20,254 nucleotides of DNA from Planctomycetaceae bacterium (GCA_005773145.1 SXHS01000374.1:1-20254); one strand, 5' to 3'; shown: positions 1 to 7,800, counted from the stretch's first letter. Notes: generated by a model from the sequence alone, not told the origin. Translations and numbers: made by a program.

Positions 1-1
1 C

Positions 2-97
2 GTGCCCCCTGAGTCGCGCGAAGCGATCGTGCGCGTGGGACTATTTGGTGCCACCGGAGAGTTTAGTGTGGATGAGATTGTTCTAGCGGCTCCCTAG
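2..97 (+). CDS. C-terminal fragment of an unidentified protein (partial)
   Basis: An open frame enters from the left edge and ends at a TAG at 95-97, leaving 31 residues. The visible tail reads REAIVRVGLFGATGEFSVDE, followed by a short hydrophobic end. A strand-rich run with VRVGLFGATGE and a following D-x-[IV]-x-L is what I recall from the last strands of beta-sandwich carbohydrate-binding-like domains at the ends of secreted planctomycete proteins. That is recalled pattern, not a match I can verify. The frame stops 20 bases before the next gene, which has its own Shine-Dalgarno, so the two could be co-transcribed. The rest of the gene lies outside the window and its function cannot be named. 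Confidence 0.5.
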   Translation: MPPESREAIVRVGLFGATGEFSVDEIVLAAP

Positions 98-117
98 GCC
101 CGAGGAGACATCGAGAT

Positions 118-1254
118 ATGCAGAACACGCCCGAAGAGTCTTCACCCCTGGAATCCCGTGAGGCGGAGGGGCACGATCCACCCAAACGCCCGCGTCGCCA
201 GCGCGTGTTTGGCCGATTTGCGTTCACGATCGTCGCCTTGCCTTTCCTCGTCTATTTCATCGGGATGCAACTGGGCCTGTATCTGGATGGCTTGAATAGC
301 TTTGTGCCGGTGGATACGCAACACAAAATCGTCCGCGGCTTGGTGCAGTCCACGATCGAGGAGTTGAAGACGACCGCTGCGGGGACCGCCGCGTTGGAGG
401 GGGCCAAGGTAGCCGATTTTGCGAAGATCATGGAACAAGAAGGGCCCTCGATCGATGCCTTGCGTGACGCCGGCGGCCGCATCCTTCGGGACGACTCCAA
501 GCTACTGGCCCAACTGCGCGGCGAGTTCGAGAAACTGTTGCAATTGATGGAAGCCCATGAAGAAGGGGATCGCGAGGCCGTCGCCAAGAGGTCCCGCCAA
601 AAGGAAGCGGATGGCGAAGATGTCGGCGAGTCCTGGGTGACGAAATGGTTTCCCACGCACCAGACTTGGTATCCGACGATTTACACCTGCGTGATTACCG
701 TGACCGCCGTGTTGGTGGTCATTGTCTTCGCGGGCTACTTTCGCATACCGGTCAACTTCAGCTTTTGGTCCGTGATCGTGGGTATCGCCGGCATTGTCGT
801 CTGGGTTGGACTGTGGTGGTTGGACAAGCACTACCTGCATGTGGGGGAGTGGGTCGGCGCGGGCACGCGCAAGGCCTTCAATCCGTTTGAGGTGCTCAAG
901 GACGACCCCACCTGGATGCGACAATTCTTGTGGATTCGCTTTGCTGGGCTGGTGGTCATCGTGCCGATCGTTGAGGAGTTCTTTCTGCGAGGCTTCCTGA
1001 TGCGGTATGTGGACGATCCGGATTGGGACGAAGTCCCCATCGGCGAGAACACGTGGATGGGGATCCTCGCCCCCACGGCGTACGGCGTGCTGGGACATCC
1101 CGCCGAGTGGTTGGCCGCGGCCGTTTGGTTCAGCATGGTCACCTGGCTGTTCCTGCGCACACGGAGCATTTGGAACTGCGTGATCGCCCATGCGACGACC
1201 AATCTGTTGTTGGGCCTGTTCGTCATCTATTACGGCGTCTGGGAATTGTGGTAA
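118..1254 (+). CDS. CPBP/CAAX-type intramembrane metalloprotease, exosortase-associated type
   Basis: This is a 378-residue integral membrane protein. The ATG at 118 follows GAGGAG at 102-107. A basic stretch (about residues 22-33) precedes a first membrane helix (34-56). A charged, helix-prone soluble insert follows (about 65-180), then further helices at about 187-207, 214-234, 272-288, 330-347 and 353-375. The CPBP/Abi signatures are present: E286-E287-x3-R291, a second histidine in the GHPAEW segment (H327), and H358-x3-N362. The family performs intramembrane proteolysis with glutamate and histidine side chains. The GHPAEWLAA block and the C-terminal HATTNLLLG segment resemble the subfamily annotated as CAAX prenyl protease-related in organisms with exosortase sorting (family knowledge). 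The substrate is unknown. It lies upstream of nuo but is separated by 173 bases with its own regulatory signals, so it is probably not part of that operon. The large insert after helix 1 is unusual for a CPBP core. Confidence 0.82.
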   Translation: MQNTPEESSPLESREAEGHDPPKRPRRQRVFGRFAFTIVALPFLVYFIGMQLGLYLDGLNSFVPVDTQHKIVRGLVQSTIEELKTTAAGTAALEGAKVADFAKIMEQEGPSIDALRDAGGRILRDDSKLLAQLRGEFEKLLQLMEAHEEGDREAVAKRSRQKEADGEDVGESWVTKWFPTHQTWYPTIYTCVITVTAVLVVIVFAGYFRIPVNFSFWSVIVGIAGIVVWVGLWWLDKHYLHVGEWVGAGTRKAFNPFEVLKDDPTWMRQFLWIRFAGLVVIVPIVEEFFLRGFLMRYVDDPDWDEVPIGENTWMGILAPTAYGVLGHPAEWLAAAVWFSMVTWLFLRTRSIWNCVIAHATTNLLLGLFVIYYGVWELW

Positions 1255-1293
1255 TCCCAGGCGTGCCGGTCCACGGCCGAGGGGTCCGTCGCC

Positions 1294-1322
1294 TTGACCG
1301 GATTTGCGGGCGGCGATACCAT
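1294..1322 (+). promoter_or_regulatory. Possible sigma-70-type promoter for the nuo operon
   Basis: TTGACC at 1294-1299 (5 of 6 to the -35 consensus) and TACCAT at 1317-1322 (4 of 6 to the -10) are separated by exactly 17 bases, placing a start near 1329. The site lies in the only sizeable non-coding gap before nuoA, and the operator-like palindrome at 1367-1384 would fall in the early transcribed region. The -10 is weak, and planctomycete promoters are not well described, so this is tentative. Confidence 0.28.
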
Positions 1323-1366
1323 GCGTGAACCGCCGACCGACCCGTCGGCCTGTGTCGGGTTTGGCC

Positions 1367-1384
1367 TTGTGACAAGTTTCACAA
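1367..1384 (+). promoter_or_regulatory. Rex-like (or CRP/FNR-family) operator upstream of nuoA
   Basis: The 18-mer TTGTGACAAGTTTCACAA is an inverted repeat with TTGTGA and TCACAA arms, and seven of nine symmetric pairs match. It fits the Rex operator TTGTGAA-N4-TTCACAA at 13 of 14 defined positions. Rex is a repressor that senses NADH/NAD+ and is known to control nuo operons in several phyla. The same bases also contain a perfect CRP/HcpR-type core TGTGA-N6-TCACA, so the protein that binds cannot be settled from the site alone. It ends 43 bases before the nuoA ATG and is the strongest symmetric element in this gap. Confidence 0.6.
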
Positions 1385-1427
1385 AGTCGGAAGCTGACAT
1401 GCGTAACTCTTTTGTTTTTAGGTGTTT

Positions 1428-1829
1428 ATGGATAGCGCCGGCCTCCCCATTTTCCTGTTCGCCCTGATCGCCCTGGCGGTTCCTGTGGGCATGATAGGCC
1501 TGGGCGCCCTCATTGGGCCGCATCGCGCCACCGCGGTGAAGCGGATGCCGTATGAGAGCGGCATGGATCCTATCCATGACGCGCGACGTCGGTTCGACGT
1601 GCGATTCCACCTGATGGCCATCGCCTTTTTGGTATTCGACGTGGAGTTATTGTTTTTGTACCCCTGGGCGGTCGCCTCGCGCCACCCGGAAGGAATCGAC
1701 CGGATTCTGCAGGTTTCTCAGGGGTTGGGGGAGCGGGGTTGGGTTCTGGGGGGCGTGTTGGTCTTTCTGGCCTTGGTGGCGGCGGGGTTGGTGTACGAAT
1801 GGCGGCGGGGGGTGCTGAGATGGCGATAG
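1428..1829 (+). CDS. nuoA: NADH-quinone oxidoreductase subunit A
   Basis: This is a 133-residue membrane subunit of complex I, and its length suits the family (about 120-150). Three hydrophobic helices are visible at about 6-30, 62-84 and 104-125. The family signature runs from YESGMDP through RRFDVRFHLMAIAFLVFDVE, with the invariant E in the first loop and the D-V-E of helix 2. NuoA sits beside NuoH and helps form the quinone cavity and the flexible loop linking the two arms. I chose the ATG at 1428, behind AGGTG at 1420-1424. A GTG at 1422 would add two residues but has no ribosome site. The 3' end overlaps nuoB by 10 bases, which implies translational coupling. It is the first gene of the operon and is preceded by the operator at 1367-1384. 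Confidence 0.95.
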   Translation: MDSAGLPIFLFALIALAVPVGMIGLGALIGPHRATAVKRMPYESGMDPIHDARRRFDVRFHLMAIAFLVFDVELLFLYPWAVASRHPEGIDRILQVSQGLGERGWVLGGVLVFLALVAAGLVYEWRRGVLRWR

Positions 1830-2401
1830 AGCTGCCGGATAATGTGGTGGTCAGCAAGTTGGACGAGTTGGCCAGTTGGTGTCGCAAGAACAGTCTTTGG
1901 CCCATGCCGTTCGCCACAGCCTGTTGTGGCATCGAGTTGATGGCCACGGGTGCGAGTCGTCATGACTTGGCCCGGTTTGGCGCTGAGGTCTTTCGCTTCA
2001 GTCCTCGTCAATGCGATTTGATGATTGTCGCCGGGCGTGTGGTGATGAAGATGCTGCCGGTGCTGCAGCGTATTTGGCAACAAATGCACGAGCCGAAGTG
2101 GTGCATCTCGATGGGGGCGTGCGCGTCAACGGGAGGGGTCTTCGATACCTACGCGGTGGTGCAGGGGATCGATCGCTTCATTCCCGTGGACATGTATGTG
2201 CCCGGTTGTCCGCCACGGCCGGAGCAATTGATTCAGGCCATCATGGATTTGCAGGACAAGATTCAGCGCGAGGGGACCATCATGGGGGACGAGTTTTCCA
2301 CGCAAGCTCGGCAGCAGCCGAAGCGAGCGCTGGTGGAATTGCCGATCATCGGGCGCCCCTCGGCGGCGTGCGTGCGAGGAACCTACGAGGGGTTGCGATG
2401 A
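1820..2401 (+). CDS. nuoB: NADH-quinone oxidoreductase subunit B (cluster N2)
   Basis: This 193-residue peripheral subunit holds [4Fe-4S] cluster N2, the last electron carrier before quinone. All four ligands are present: the tandem C35-C36, C101 in SMGACASTGG and C130 in VPGCPPRPE. Their spacing (65 and 29 residues) equals that of E. coli NuoB. The frame is open further upstream, but the ATG at 1820 gives the family N-terminus and lies behind a G-rich stretch inside the end of nuoA. A longer version from 1739 would add a glycine-rich tail that is only nuoA read out of frame. It shares four bases (ATGA) with nuoC. Confidence 0.97.
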   Translation: MAIELPDNVVVSKLDELASWCRKNSLWPMPFATACCGIELMATGASRHDLARFGAEVFRFSPRQCDLMIVAGRVVMKMLPVLQRIWQQMHEPKWCISMGACASTGGVFDTYAVVQGIDRFIPVDMYVPGCPPRPEQLIQAIMDLQDKIQREGTIMGDEFSTQARQQPKRALVELPIIGRPSAACVRGTYEGLR

Positions 2402-2898
2402 ACCGTCCACATGAGGTGGCGCAGGCGATTCTCAGCCGTTGCCAGGGGGCTACGACCAGTTCCTTTCGCGACCAATGCCGCGTGCAGGTGCCTGCGGAGC
2501 ACTTGCTCGATGTTTTGCGGTACGTCAAGCAGGAAGCCGGGTTTGACCTGTTGGTCGACATCACCTGTGTGGACTACCTGCATTATCGGGACGCCACGGA
2601 GCGTTTTGGGGTGGTCTATTTGTTGGCCCGCACGGAGTCGGCTGAGCGGCTAACCCTTCGCGTGATGTTGAGCGAGCCGCAGTTGGAGCTTCCATCGGCT
2701 GTGCCACTCTGGGAGGGTGCCAATTGGATGGAGCGAGAGGTCTACGATATGTTCGGGATTTCCTTCCAGGGCCATCCCGATCTGCGTCGCATCCTGATGC
2801 CCGAGGCCTTCACCGCGCATCCCCTACGTAAAGATTATCCACTGCAAGGACGGGGAGAACGACACAACTTCCCCGTGCTGACCCGCGCGGAGGCCTGA
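2398..2898 (+). CDS. nuoC: NADH-quinone oxidoreductase subunit C
   Basis: This 166-residue soluble subunit (Nqo5/30-kDa family) packs against NuoD and NuoB at the base of the hydrophilic arm and carries no cofactor. The signature is in the last third: EREVYDMFGISFQGHPDLRR (residues 112-131), then ILMPEAF and HPLRKDYPL (141-149). The ATG at 2398 overlaps the nuoB stop as ATGA. NuoC and NuoD are separate polypeptides here, unlike the fused NuoCD of E. coli. The chain is somewhat short because the acidic tail seen in many homologues is missing. Confidence 0.95.
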   Translation: MNRPHEVAQAILSRCQGATTSSFRDQCRVQVPAEHLLDVLRYVKQEAGFDLLVDITCVDYLHYRDATERFGVVYLLARTESAERLTLRVMLSEPQLELPSAVPLWEGANWMEREVYDMFGISFQGHPDLRRILMPEAFTAHPLRKDYPLQGRGERHNFPVLTRAEA

Positions 2899-2947
2899 CC
2901 CCCATGTCGTCGTCGCGATTGTTGCTCGAACGGGACTCACCGCTACC

Positions 2948-4168
2948 ATGCCGTTAGAACCAGCCACACTTGCCCCCCCCAGTGACGCCAGTCGCGATTA
3001 TCTGTGGACGTTGAATTTCGGGCCACAGCATCCGGCCACCCATACCACGCTGCGCTTGATTTTGAAACTGGAAGGGGAACGGGTTGTCGGCGCGACGCCG
3101 GATATTGGTTACCTCCATTCTGGTTTTGAGAAAATCGGCGAAAAGCTGGACTACAACCAGTACGTCACGGTCACGGATCGCATGAATTACATTTCGCCGA
3201 TGGCGAACAACGTGGCCTGGCATCATGCGGTCGAGACCTTAATGGGTATCACGCCGACGTCACGTTGCCAGTACCTGCGAGTGATCATTTGCGAGTTGGC
3301 ACGCATTAGCGATCATTTGTTGAGTGTGGGCGCGATGGGGCTCGACGTTGGTGCCTTCACGTTCTTCTTGTATGGCTTTTATCAGCGCGAGAAAATTTAC
3401 GATATTTTCGAGTCCCTTTGCGGCGCGCGTTTCACCAACAGTTACACGCGTGTGGGGGGCGTCATGCACGACATCACCCCCGTGACCATCGAGAAAATTC
3501 GCGAGTTCTTGCGGGATTTCCCCCGCACGCTGGCGGACATGGAGCGTCTGTTGAACCGCAATCGTATCTTCGTCGATCGCACCAAGGGGGTTGGGGTGCT
3601 GACCAAAGAGCAGGCGATCAGCCGCAGCGCTTCGGGCCCGGTTGCCCGAGCGAGTGGAGTTCCCCGGGATTTGCGCCGCGATGAGCCCTACCTGGCCTAT
3701 GGCGATTTCGACTTTCAGGTCTGTTGTGCCACGGCTGGGGACTGTTTCGCACGCTACTACGTCCGCTTGGCGGAGATACGCGAGAGTCTCAAAATCGTGC
3801 AGCAGGCCCTGGAGAATCTCCCGGCAGGTCCGGTGAATGTGGGCATTGACGAGCGGGCGGTGCTGCCGGATAAGCAGCAAGTCTATCAAACCATTGAAGG
3901 GACCATCACGCATTTTGAGTTGCTGATGTGGAACCGTGGGTTCGAGGTGCCGCACGACGAGTGCTACGCGGCCACCGAGGCCCCCAACGGCGAATTGGGA
4001 TTTTATCTGGTTGGAGATGGCTCCCATGTGGCCTATCGGGCCCGTTGCCGGCCTCCTTCCTTCATTCACTTCGCGCTCTTTCCGCATCTGATTCATGGGC
4101 ACACGTTGAGCGACGTGGTGGCCGTCTTAGGGAGCCTGAATATTATCGCCGCCGAATTGGATCGCTGA
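2948..4168 (+). CDS. nuoD: NADH-quinone oxidoreductase subunit D (quinone site)
   Basis: This 406-residue 49-kDa-type subunit builds the quinone-reduction site with NuoB. The beta1-beta2 loop GPQHPATHTT contains H28 and H32, and Y81 in DRMNYISP lies exactly 49 residues after H32, as in Thermus Nqo4 (H38 and Y87). The C-terminal block GELGFYLVGDGS, then RPPSF and GSLNIIAAELDR, is typical of the family, with N in place of the usual D in the GS-x-D element. Residue T33 replaces the glycine that commonly follows the loop histidine. The ATG at 2948 has no clear Shine-Dalgarno. A 17-codon reading frame at 2904-2957 runs across this start, so coupled translation is possible. The gap after nuoC is 49 bases. 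Confidence 0.97.
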   Translation: MPLEPATLAPPSDASRDYLWTLNFGPQHPATHTTLRLILKLEGERVVGATPDIGYLHSGFEKIGEKLDYNQYVTVTDRMNYISPMANNVAWHHAVETLMGITPTSRCQYLRVIICELARISDHLLSVGAMGLDVGAFTFFLYGFYQREKIYDIFESLCGARFTNSYTRVGGVMHDITPVTIEKIREFLRDFPRTLADMERLLNRNRIFVDRTKGVGVLTKEQAISRSASGPVARASGVPRDLRRDEPYLAYGDFDFQVCCATAGDCFARYYVRLAEIRESLKIVQQALENLPAGPVNVGIDERAVLPDKQQVYQTIEGTITHFELLMWNRGFEVPHDECYAATEAPNGELGFYLVGDGSHVAYRARCRPPSFIHFALFPHLIHGHTLSDVVAVLGSLNIIAAELDR

Positions 4169-4182
4169 ATTTGCAGGATATC

Positions 4183-4701
4183 ATGACGAAGTCCGATCGA
4201 GTCTTAACCGCCGAGATGATCGCCGAGATCCAGGCGTTGTTTCCGCGCTATCCCTTGCGGCAGGCTGTGACCTTGCCGGCGTTGCACGTGGTGAATCGCC
4301 ACCTGCGACATGTGCCATTGCAGGCCGTGGTGGAGATTGCCGAGTTGCTGCAGTTAGCACCGGCGCAGGTGCAAGACACCTTGACGTTTTACGGATTTTT
4401 CAAGCAGGACGCACCGCACGGTCGGACTCGTGCCTGGGTTTGCCGTTCGATTAGTTGTGCCCTGCGCGGCGGCGAGGAGATGCTCGAGTATCTGTGTCAG
4501 AAAGCGGGTATCCCTGCTGGCGATACGACGCCGGATGGTGCCTTGACGCTGGAACCGGCCGAATGTCTGGGGGCCTGTGAGCACGCCCCCTGTATGTTGG
4601 CGGGTGATCGATTGCATAAGAACTTGGATCGAGATGCCGCTGACCAATTTCTGCGTTCGGTGCGATCGAACGCAGTCGAGACAGGTGAATCGGTTTCGTA
4701 A
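4183..4701 (+). CDS. nuoE: NADH-quinone oxidoreductase subunit E (cluster N1a)
   Basis: This 172-residue thioredoxin-like ferredoxin subunit binds [2Fe-2S] cluster N1a at the NADH-oxidising tip, beside NuoF. The ligands are C87-x4-C92 and C128-x3-C132, the canonical arrangement. The N-terminal helical part (TAEMIAEIQALFPRYPLRQA) and LTFYGFF before the ferredoxin fold are typical. I chose the ATG at 4183 because AGGA lies at 4175-4178 and because the frame upstream of it overlaps nuoD out of phase. It starts 14 bases after nuoD, and 45 bases separate it from nuoF. Confidence 0.95.
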   Translation: MTKSDRVLTAEMIAEIQALFPRYPLRQAVTLPALHVVNRHLRHVPLQAVVEIAELLQLAPAQVQDTLTFYGFFKQDAPHGRTRAWVCRSISCALRGGEEMLEYLCQKAGIPAGDTTPDGALTLEPAECLGACEHAPCMLAGDRLHKNLDRDAADQFLRSVRSNAVETGESVS

Positions 4702-4746
4702 CTAAGGGCGAGAACTGGATTGCAGATCAGGTGTGGTGACTGAATC

Positions 4747-6123
4747 ATGGCCGATTTCGAACCCGTGCTGTTAGCCAACATCCATCTTCCCGACAGTCAC
4801 ACATTCGATGTGTACGAGGGGAAAGGCGGGTACCGCGCGCTCCGCAAGACGATGCGCGAGCTCAAACCGGTCGATGTGATCGAGATGGTCAAGGCCAGTG
4901 GTCTGCGCGGACGTGGCGGTGCTGGGTTTCCCACCGGGTTGAAATGGACCTTTCTCCCCAAGGATCACCCCGGGCCCGTTTATTTTCTCTTGAATGCTGA
5001 TGAGAGCGAGCCAGGCACGTTCAACAACCGCATATTGATGGAAGAGGATCCGCACCAAATTTTGGAGGGGTTGATCCTCAGTTGCTTTGCGACGCGGGCC
5101 ACGGCCGCCTATATCTACCTGCGATACGAGTACCCGTTGGCTCTGGAAAGAATGCAGCGAGCCGTGGACGAATGCTATCGCGCCCGTTACTTGGGGGCGA
5201 ACATTTTAGGGAGCGGCTATTCGCTTGATGTCACGCTGCACCGCGGTGCAGCCGCGTATATCTGCGGCGAGGAGACCGGGTTGATCGAGAGCCTCGAAGG
5301 GAAACGTGCTTGGCCGCGCATCAAACCCCCATTTCCGGCCGTGGAAGGGGTCTTTCGCAAGCCAACCGTCGTGAACAATGTCGAGACGGCAGCCTGCGTG
5401 ACTCAAATCATGAGTCGAGGTTCGGATTGGTTCAAGTCCATTGGTGTCCCCCCCCCGGCCGACAATCCTCGCGATGCGGGGAGCTATGGCCCGAAGCTGT
5501 ATTGCCTGAGTGGTCACATCGAAAGGCCGGGCTGCTATGAAGCGCCACTGGGGATCACGGTGAGGCAGCTTGTGGACCAATACGGAGGGGGCGTGTGGCG
5601 TGGACGCAAGGCCAAGGCGGCCATTCCCGGTGGGATCAGCATGGGCCTGTTGCGGGAGGACGAGTTTGATTGCCCGCTGGACTTCAGCGGACCGGGGCGC
5701 TACGGATGTTTGGGACTGGGAACGGCGGCCGTGGTCATCCTGGATGAGACGGTGTCCATTATGGACTACCTGTATAACAGTGCCCGCTTCTTCGCTCACG
5801 AGAGGGGCGGCCAGTGCCCGCCCTGCCGCGAAGGAACGTCTTGGGCCCTGAAAATTCTGGAACGCATTCGCGCGGGCCGGGGGCGTCTCAAGGACTTGGA
5901 CCTGTTGGCCGAGATCGCTGGCAGTATCGGCATCATCCCAGGGACAACGATCTGCGGTTTGGCGGATGGTGCAGCCTGGCCGATGAAAAATGCCTTGTCC
6001 AAGTTTCGCGAGGAATGCGAGGAGACGATCAAGCGGACCAACCCCAAAGGCTGGATGGTGACGGACCCCGTGCCGGCCCTGGAAGCGGGGATCACGGTAC
6101 ACGAATTGAAAGCAGTGCATTAA
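4747..6123 (+). CDS. nuoF: NADH-quinone oxidoreductase subunit F (NADH/FMN), N3 ligand altered
   Basis: This 458-residue subunit oxidises NADH with FMN and passes electrons to cluster N3. The glycine-rich nucleotide loop GLRGRGGAGFPTGLKW (about 52-67), NADESEPGT (83-91) and CGEETGL (about 173-179) are intact. The N3 site normally reads E-S-C-G-x-C-x-P-C-R. Here it reads E352-R-G-G-Q-C357-P-P-C360-R, so the first cysteine is G354. The codons at 5803-5808 are AGG GGC where AGC TGC would encode Ser-Cys. The fourth ligand, C403 in TTICGLADG, is retained. Only three cysteines remain, so N3 may be altered, may use another ligand, or the read may carry an error at two adjacent bases. The length and the rest of the chain look normal. 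It ends two bases before nuoG. Confidence 0.95.
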   Translation: MADFEPVLLANIHLPDSHTFDVYEGKGGYRALRKTMRELKPVDVIEMVKASGLRGRGGAGFPTGLKWTFLPKDHPGPVYFLLNADESEPGTFNNRILMEEDPHQILEGLILSCFATRATAAYIYLRYEYPLALERMQRAVDECYRARYLGANILGSGYSLDVTLHRGAAAYICGEETGLIESLEGKRAWPRIKPPFPAVEGVFRKPTVVNNVETAACVTQIMSRGSDWFKSIGVPPPADNPRDAGSYGPKLYCLSGHIERPGCYEAPLGITVRQLVDQYGGGVWRGRKAKAAIPGGISMGLLREDEFDCPLDFSGPGRYGCLGLGTAAVVILDETVSIMDYLYNSARFFAHERGGQCPPCREGTSWALKILERIRAGRGRLKDLDLLAEIAGSIGIIPGTTICGLADGAAWPMKNALSKFREECEETIKRTNPKGWMVTDPVPALEAGITVHELKAVH

Positions 6124-6125
6124 GC

Positions 6126-7736
6126 ATGGCCACAGTGATTGTTGACGGACAAGAAGTGGAATTGCCTTCGGGCTCGGCCCTGAATGGCATTCAGGTTGCC
6201 AAACAGCTCGGCATCGAGGTTCCCCATTATTGTTGGCACCCTGGACTGACGGTGGTCGCCAGTTGCCGCATGTGCTTGGTGGAAACGGGGAGACGTGATC
6301 CGGCCACGGGACAGATCACGATGATGGGCAAATTGTCGCCGGCCTGTCAGACCCCCGCCACAGATGGCACCGTATTCGTCACGAATAGTGAAAAGGTTCG
6401 CGCCGCGCGAGCGATGGTGGAAGAGGATTTGTTGATTCGGCATCCGGTCGATTGTCCCATCTGTGACAAAGCGGGCGAATGTCACTTGCAGGATTATCAT
6501 TTCGAGCACGGTCGCGACCAGCGTCGTGCTGATATTCGCCCCTTCACCAGTCGCCGTCGACCTGTGGGGGATACGGTGACCTTGTTCGTGGATCGCTGCG
6601 TGATGTGTACACGCTGTGTTCGCTTCACCCGCGAAATCACCGGCACGAGCGAACTGATGGTGATCAATCGGGGAAGCCACGAAGAGATCGATGTCTTCCC
6701 CGGCTATCCACTGGCCAACAAGCTGTCCGGAAACGTTGTCGATCTGTGCCCGGTTGGCGCGTTGGGAGATGTGGACTTTTTGTATCAGCAGCGGGTTTGG
6801 TTCATGAAGCGGCAGCCGCACGTCTGCGCGGGATGTGCGACGGGCTGTTCGATTTTTGTCGAAGAGAATCAAGATCGGGTCTATCGTCTCAAGCCACGCG
6901 AGAATGCGGCGGTCAATCAATGGTGGATGTGCGATGAAGGTCGTTATGGCTTTGCTCACCTGCACAGCCCCGATCGGATGACCTCGCCGCGCCGACGTGG
7001 CGACTCGGGGTGGGCGGATGTCGAATGGTCGCAGCTCGTGGTCGAACTCGATCAGCAGTTGCGTGCCGCCGGCCGTTTCGCGGTCGTGCTATCCCCGCAT
7101 CTGACGGTCGAAGAAGCGTATCTGCTTGCCTGTTATGCCCGTTCGGTCGATGCGCAGGCCTTAATAGCCCTCGGTCCGGTCCCCACCGAGGGAACGGACG
7201 AAACGTTTCCCCAAGGATTTACGATTTCGGCCGAGAAATGCCCCAACCGCCAGGGCGTGGCGGCGATCGTGCAGCATTTCCAGGGGAGTCTCTTGGAGTT
7301 CGCAGAACTCCCGGCGCGAATGGCGGCTGAGGGGGTGCGGTCGCTCTGGGTTTCCGGCGGCTACAAGACGGATTGGCCCGCCACGGCGGCGATCGATTTT
7401 GGCTCCGAGTTGCGATTGTTGATTGTGCAGGATCTGTTTGCCTCCCCGTTGTGGGAGCAGGCGACCTTTCAGCTGCCCGGGGCTGCTTTCGCGGAGCGTG
7501 CCGGGTCGTACGTGAATCGACACGATCGGCTGCAATCCTTCGCTTGGGCCATACGACCGCCGGCTGGAGTGATGGTGGAAGGGCAGCTCTACTGGCGACT
7601 CTTGGGGCGGCCCGGGTTGTACCAGGCGCGTGAGGTGTTGCATGAAGTTGCGCGCGAGCTGCTGTACTTTGCTGCGGCTTCGGAGCCGATTGCGGAAACA
7701 GGCGTGGATTTGAAGGTGTTGCAGTTGGCGAAATGA
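6126..7736 (+). CDS. nuoG: NADH-quinone oxidoreductase subunit G, short form
   Basis: This 536-residue subunit relays electrons from NuoF towards NuoI. Sixteen Fe-S ligands can be placed: N1b C36, C47, C50 and C74; N5 H106, C110, C113 and C119; N4 C158, C161, C164 and C208; and N7 C234-x2-C237-x3-C241-x27-C269. N7 is the off-pathway cluster found in only some bacteria, and its spacing here equals that of E. coli. After about residue 290 the molybdopterin-oxidoreductase-like domain is much shorter than in E. coli NuoG (about 908 residues in total). It still ends with the NRHDRLQSF element, recalling the NxEGRxQ region of that fold. The ATG at 6126 is two bases after nuoF. Frames open further upstream overlap nuoF and are spurious. 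A 64-base gap follows. Confidence 0.95.
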   Translation: MATVIVDGQEVELPSGSALNGIQVAKQLGIEVPHYCWHPGLTVVASCRMCLVETGRRDPATGQITMMGKLSPACQTPATDGTVFVTNSEKVRAARAMVEEDLLIRHPVDCPICDKAGECHLQDYHFEHGRDQRRADIRPFTSRRRPVGDTVTLFVDRCVMCTRCVRFTREITGTSELMVINRGSHEEIDVFPGYPLANKLSGNVVDLCPVGALGDVDFLYQQRVWFMKRQPHVCAGCATGCSIFVEENQDRVYRLKPRENAAVNQWWMCDEGRYGFAHLHSPDRMTSPRRRGDSGWADVEWSQLVVELDQQLRAAGRFAVVLSPHLTVEEAYLLACYARSVDAQALIALGPVPTEGTDETFPQGFTISAEKCPNRQGVAAIVQHFQGSLLEFAELPARMAAEGVRSLWVSGGYKTDWPATAAIDFGSELRLLIVQDLFASPLWEQATFQLPGAAFAERAGSYVNRHDRLQSFAWAIRPPAGVMVEGQLYWRLLGRPGLYQAREVLHEVARELLYFAAASEPIAETGVDLKVLQLAK

Positions 7737-7800
7737 TCCCAGTGGTCTTGGGTTGCCTGGCCGTGAGCCGAAGATTGTGGACTGAGGAGTTTGGGACATC

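Noticed and set aside
1332..1349. GCCGAC/GTCGGC hairpin as a terminator after the protease gene
   Set aside because: The stem is only six pairs, it lies about 80 bases after the stop codon, and no T-run follows.
1739..1819. Extended N-terminus for nuoB
   Set aside because: The added residues are a Gly-rich out-of-phase reading of the nuoA end. The ATG at 1820 gives the family N-terminus and correct ligand spacing.
3260..4102. Minus-strand open frame (280 codons) opposite nuoD
   Set aside because: It has no recognisable domain or ribosome site and is wholly antisense to a strongly supported gene. The same applies to the minus-strand frames opposite nuoF and nuoG.
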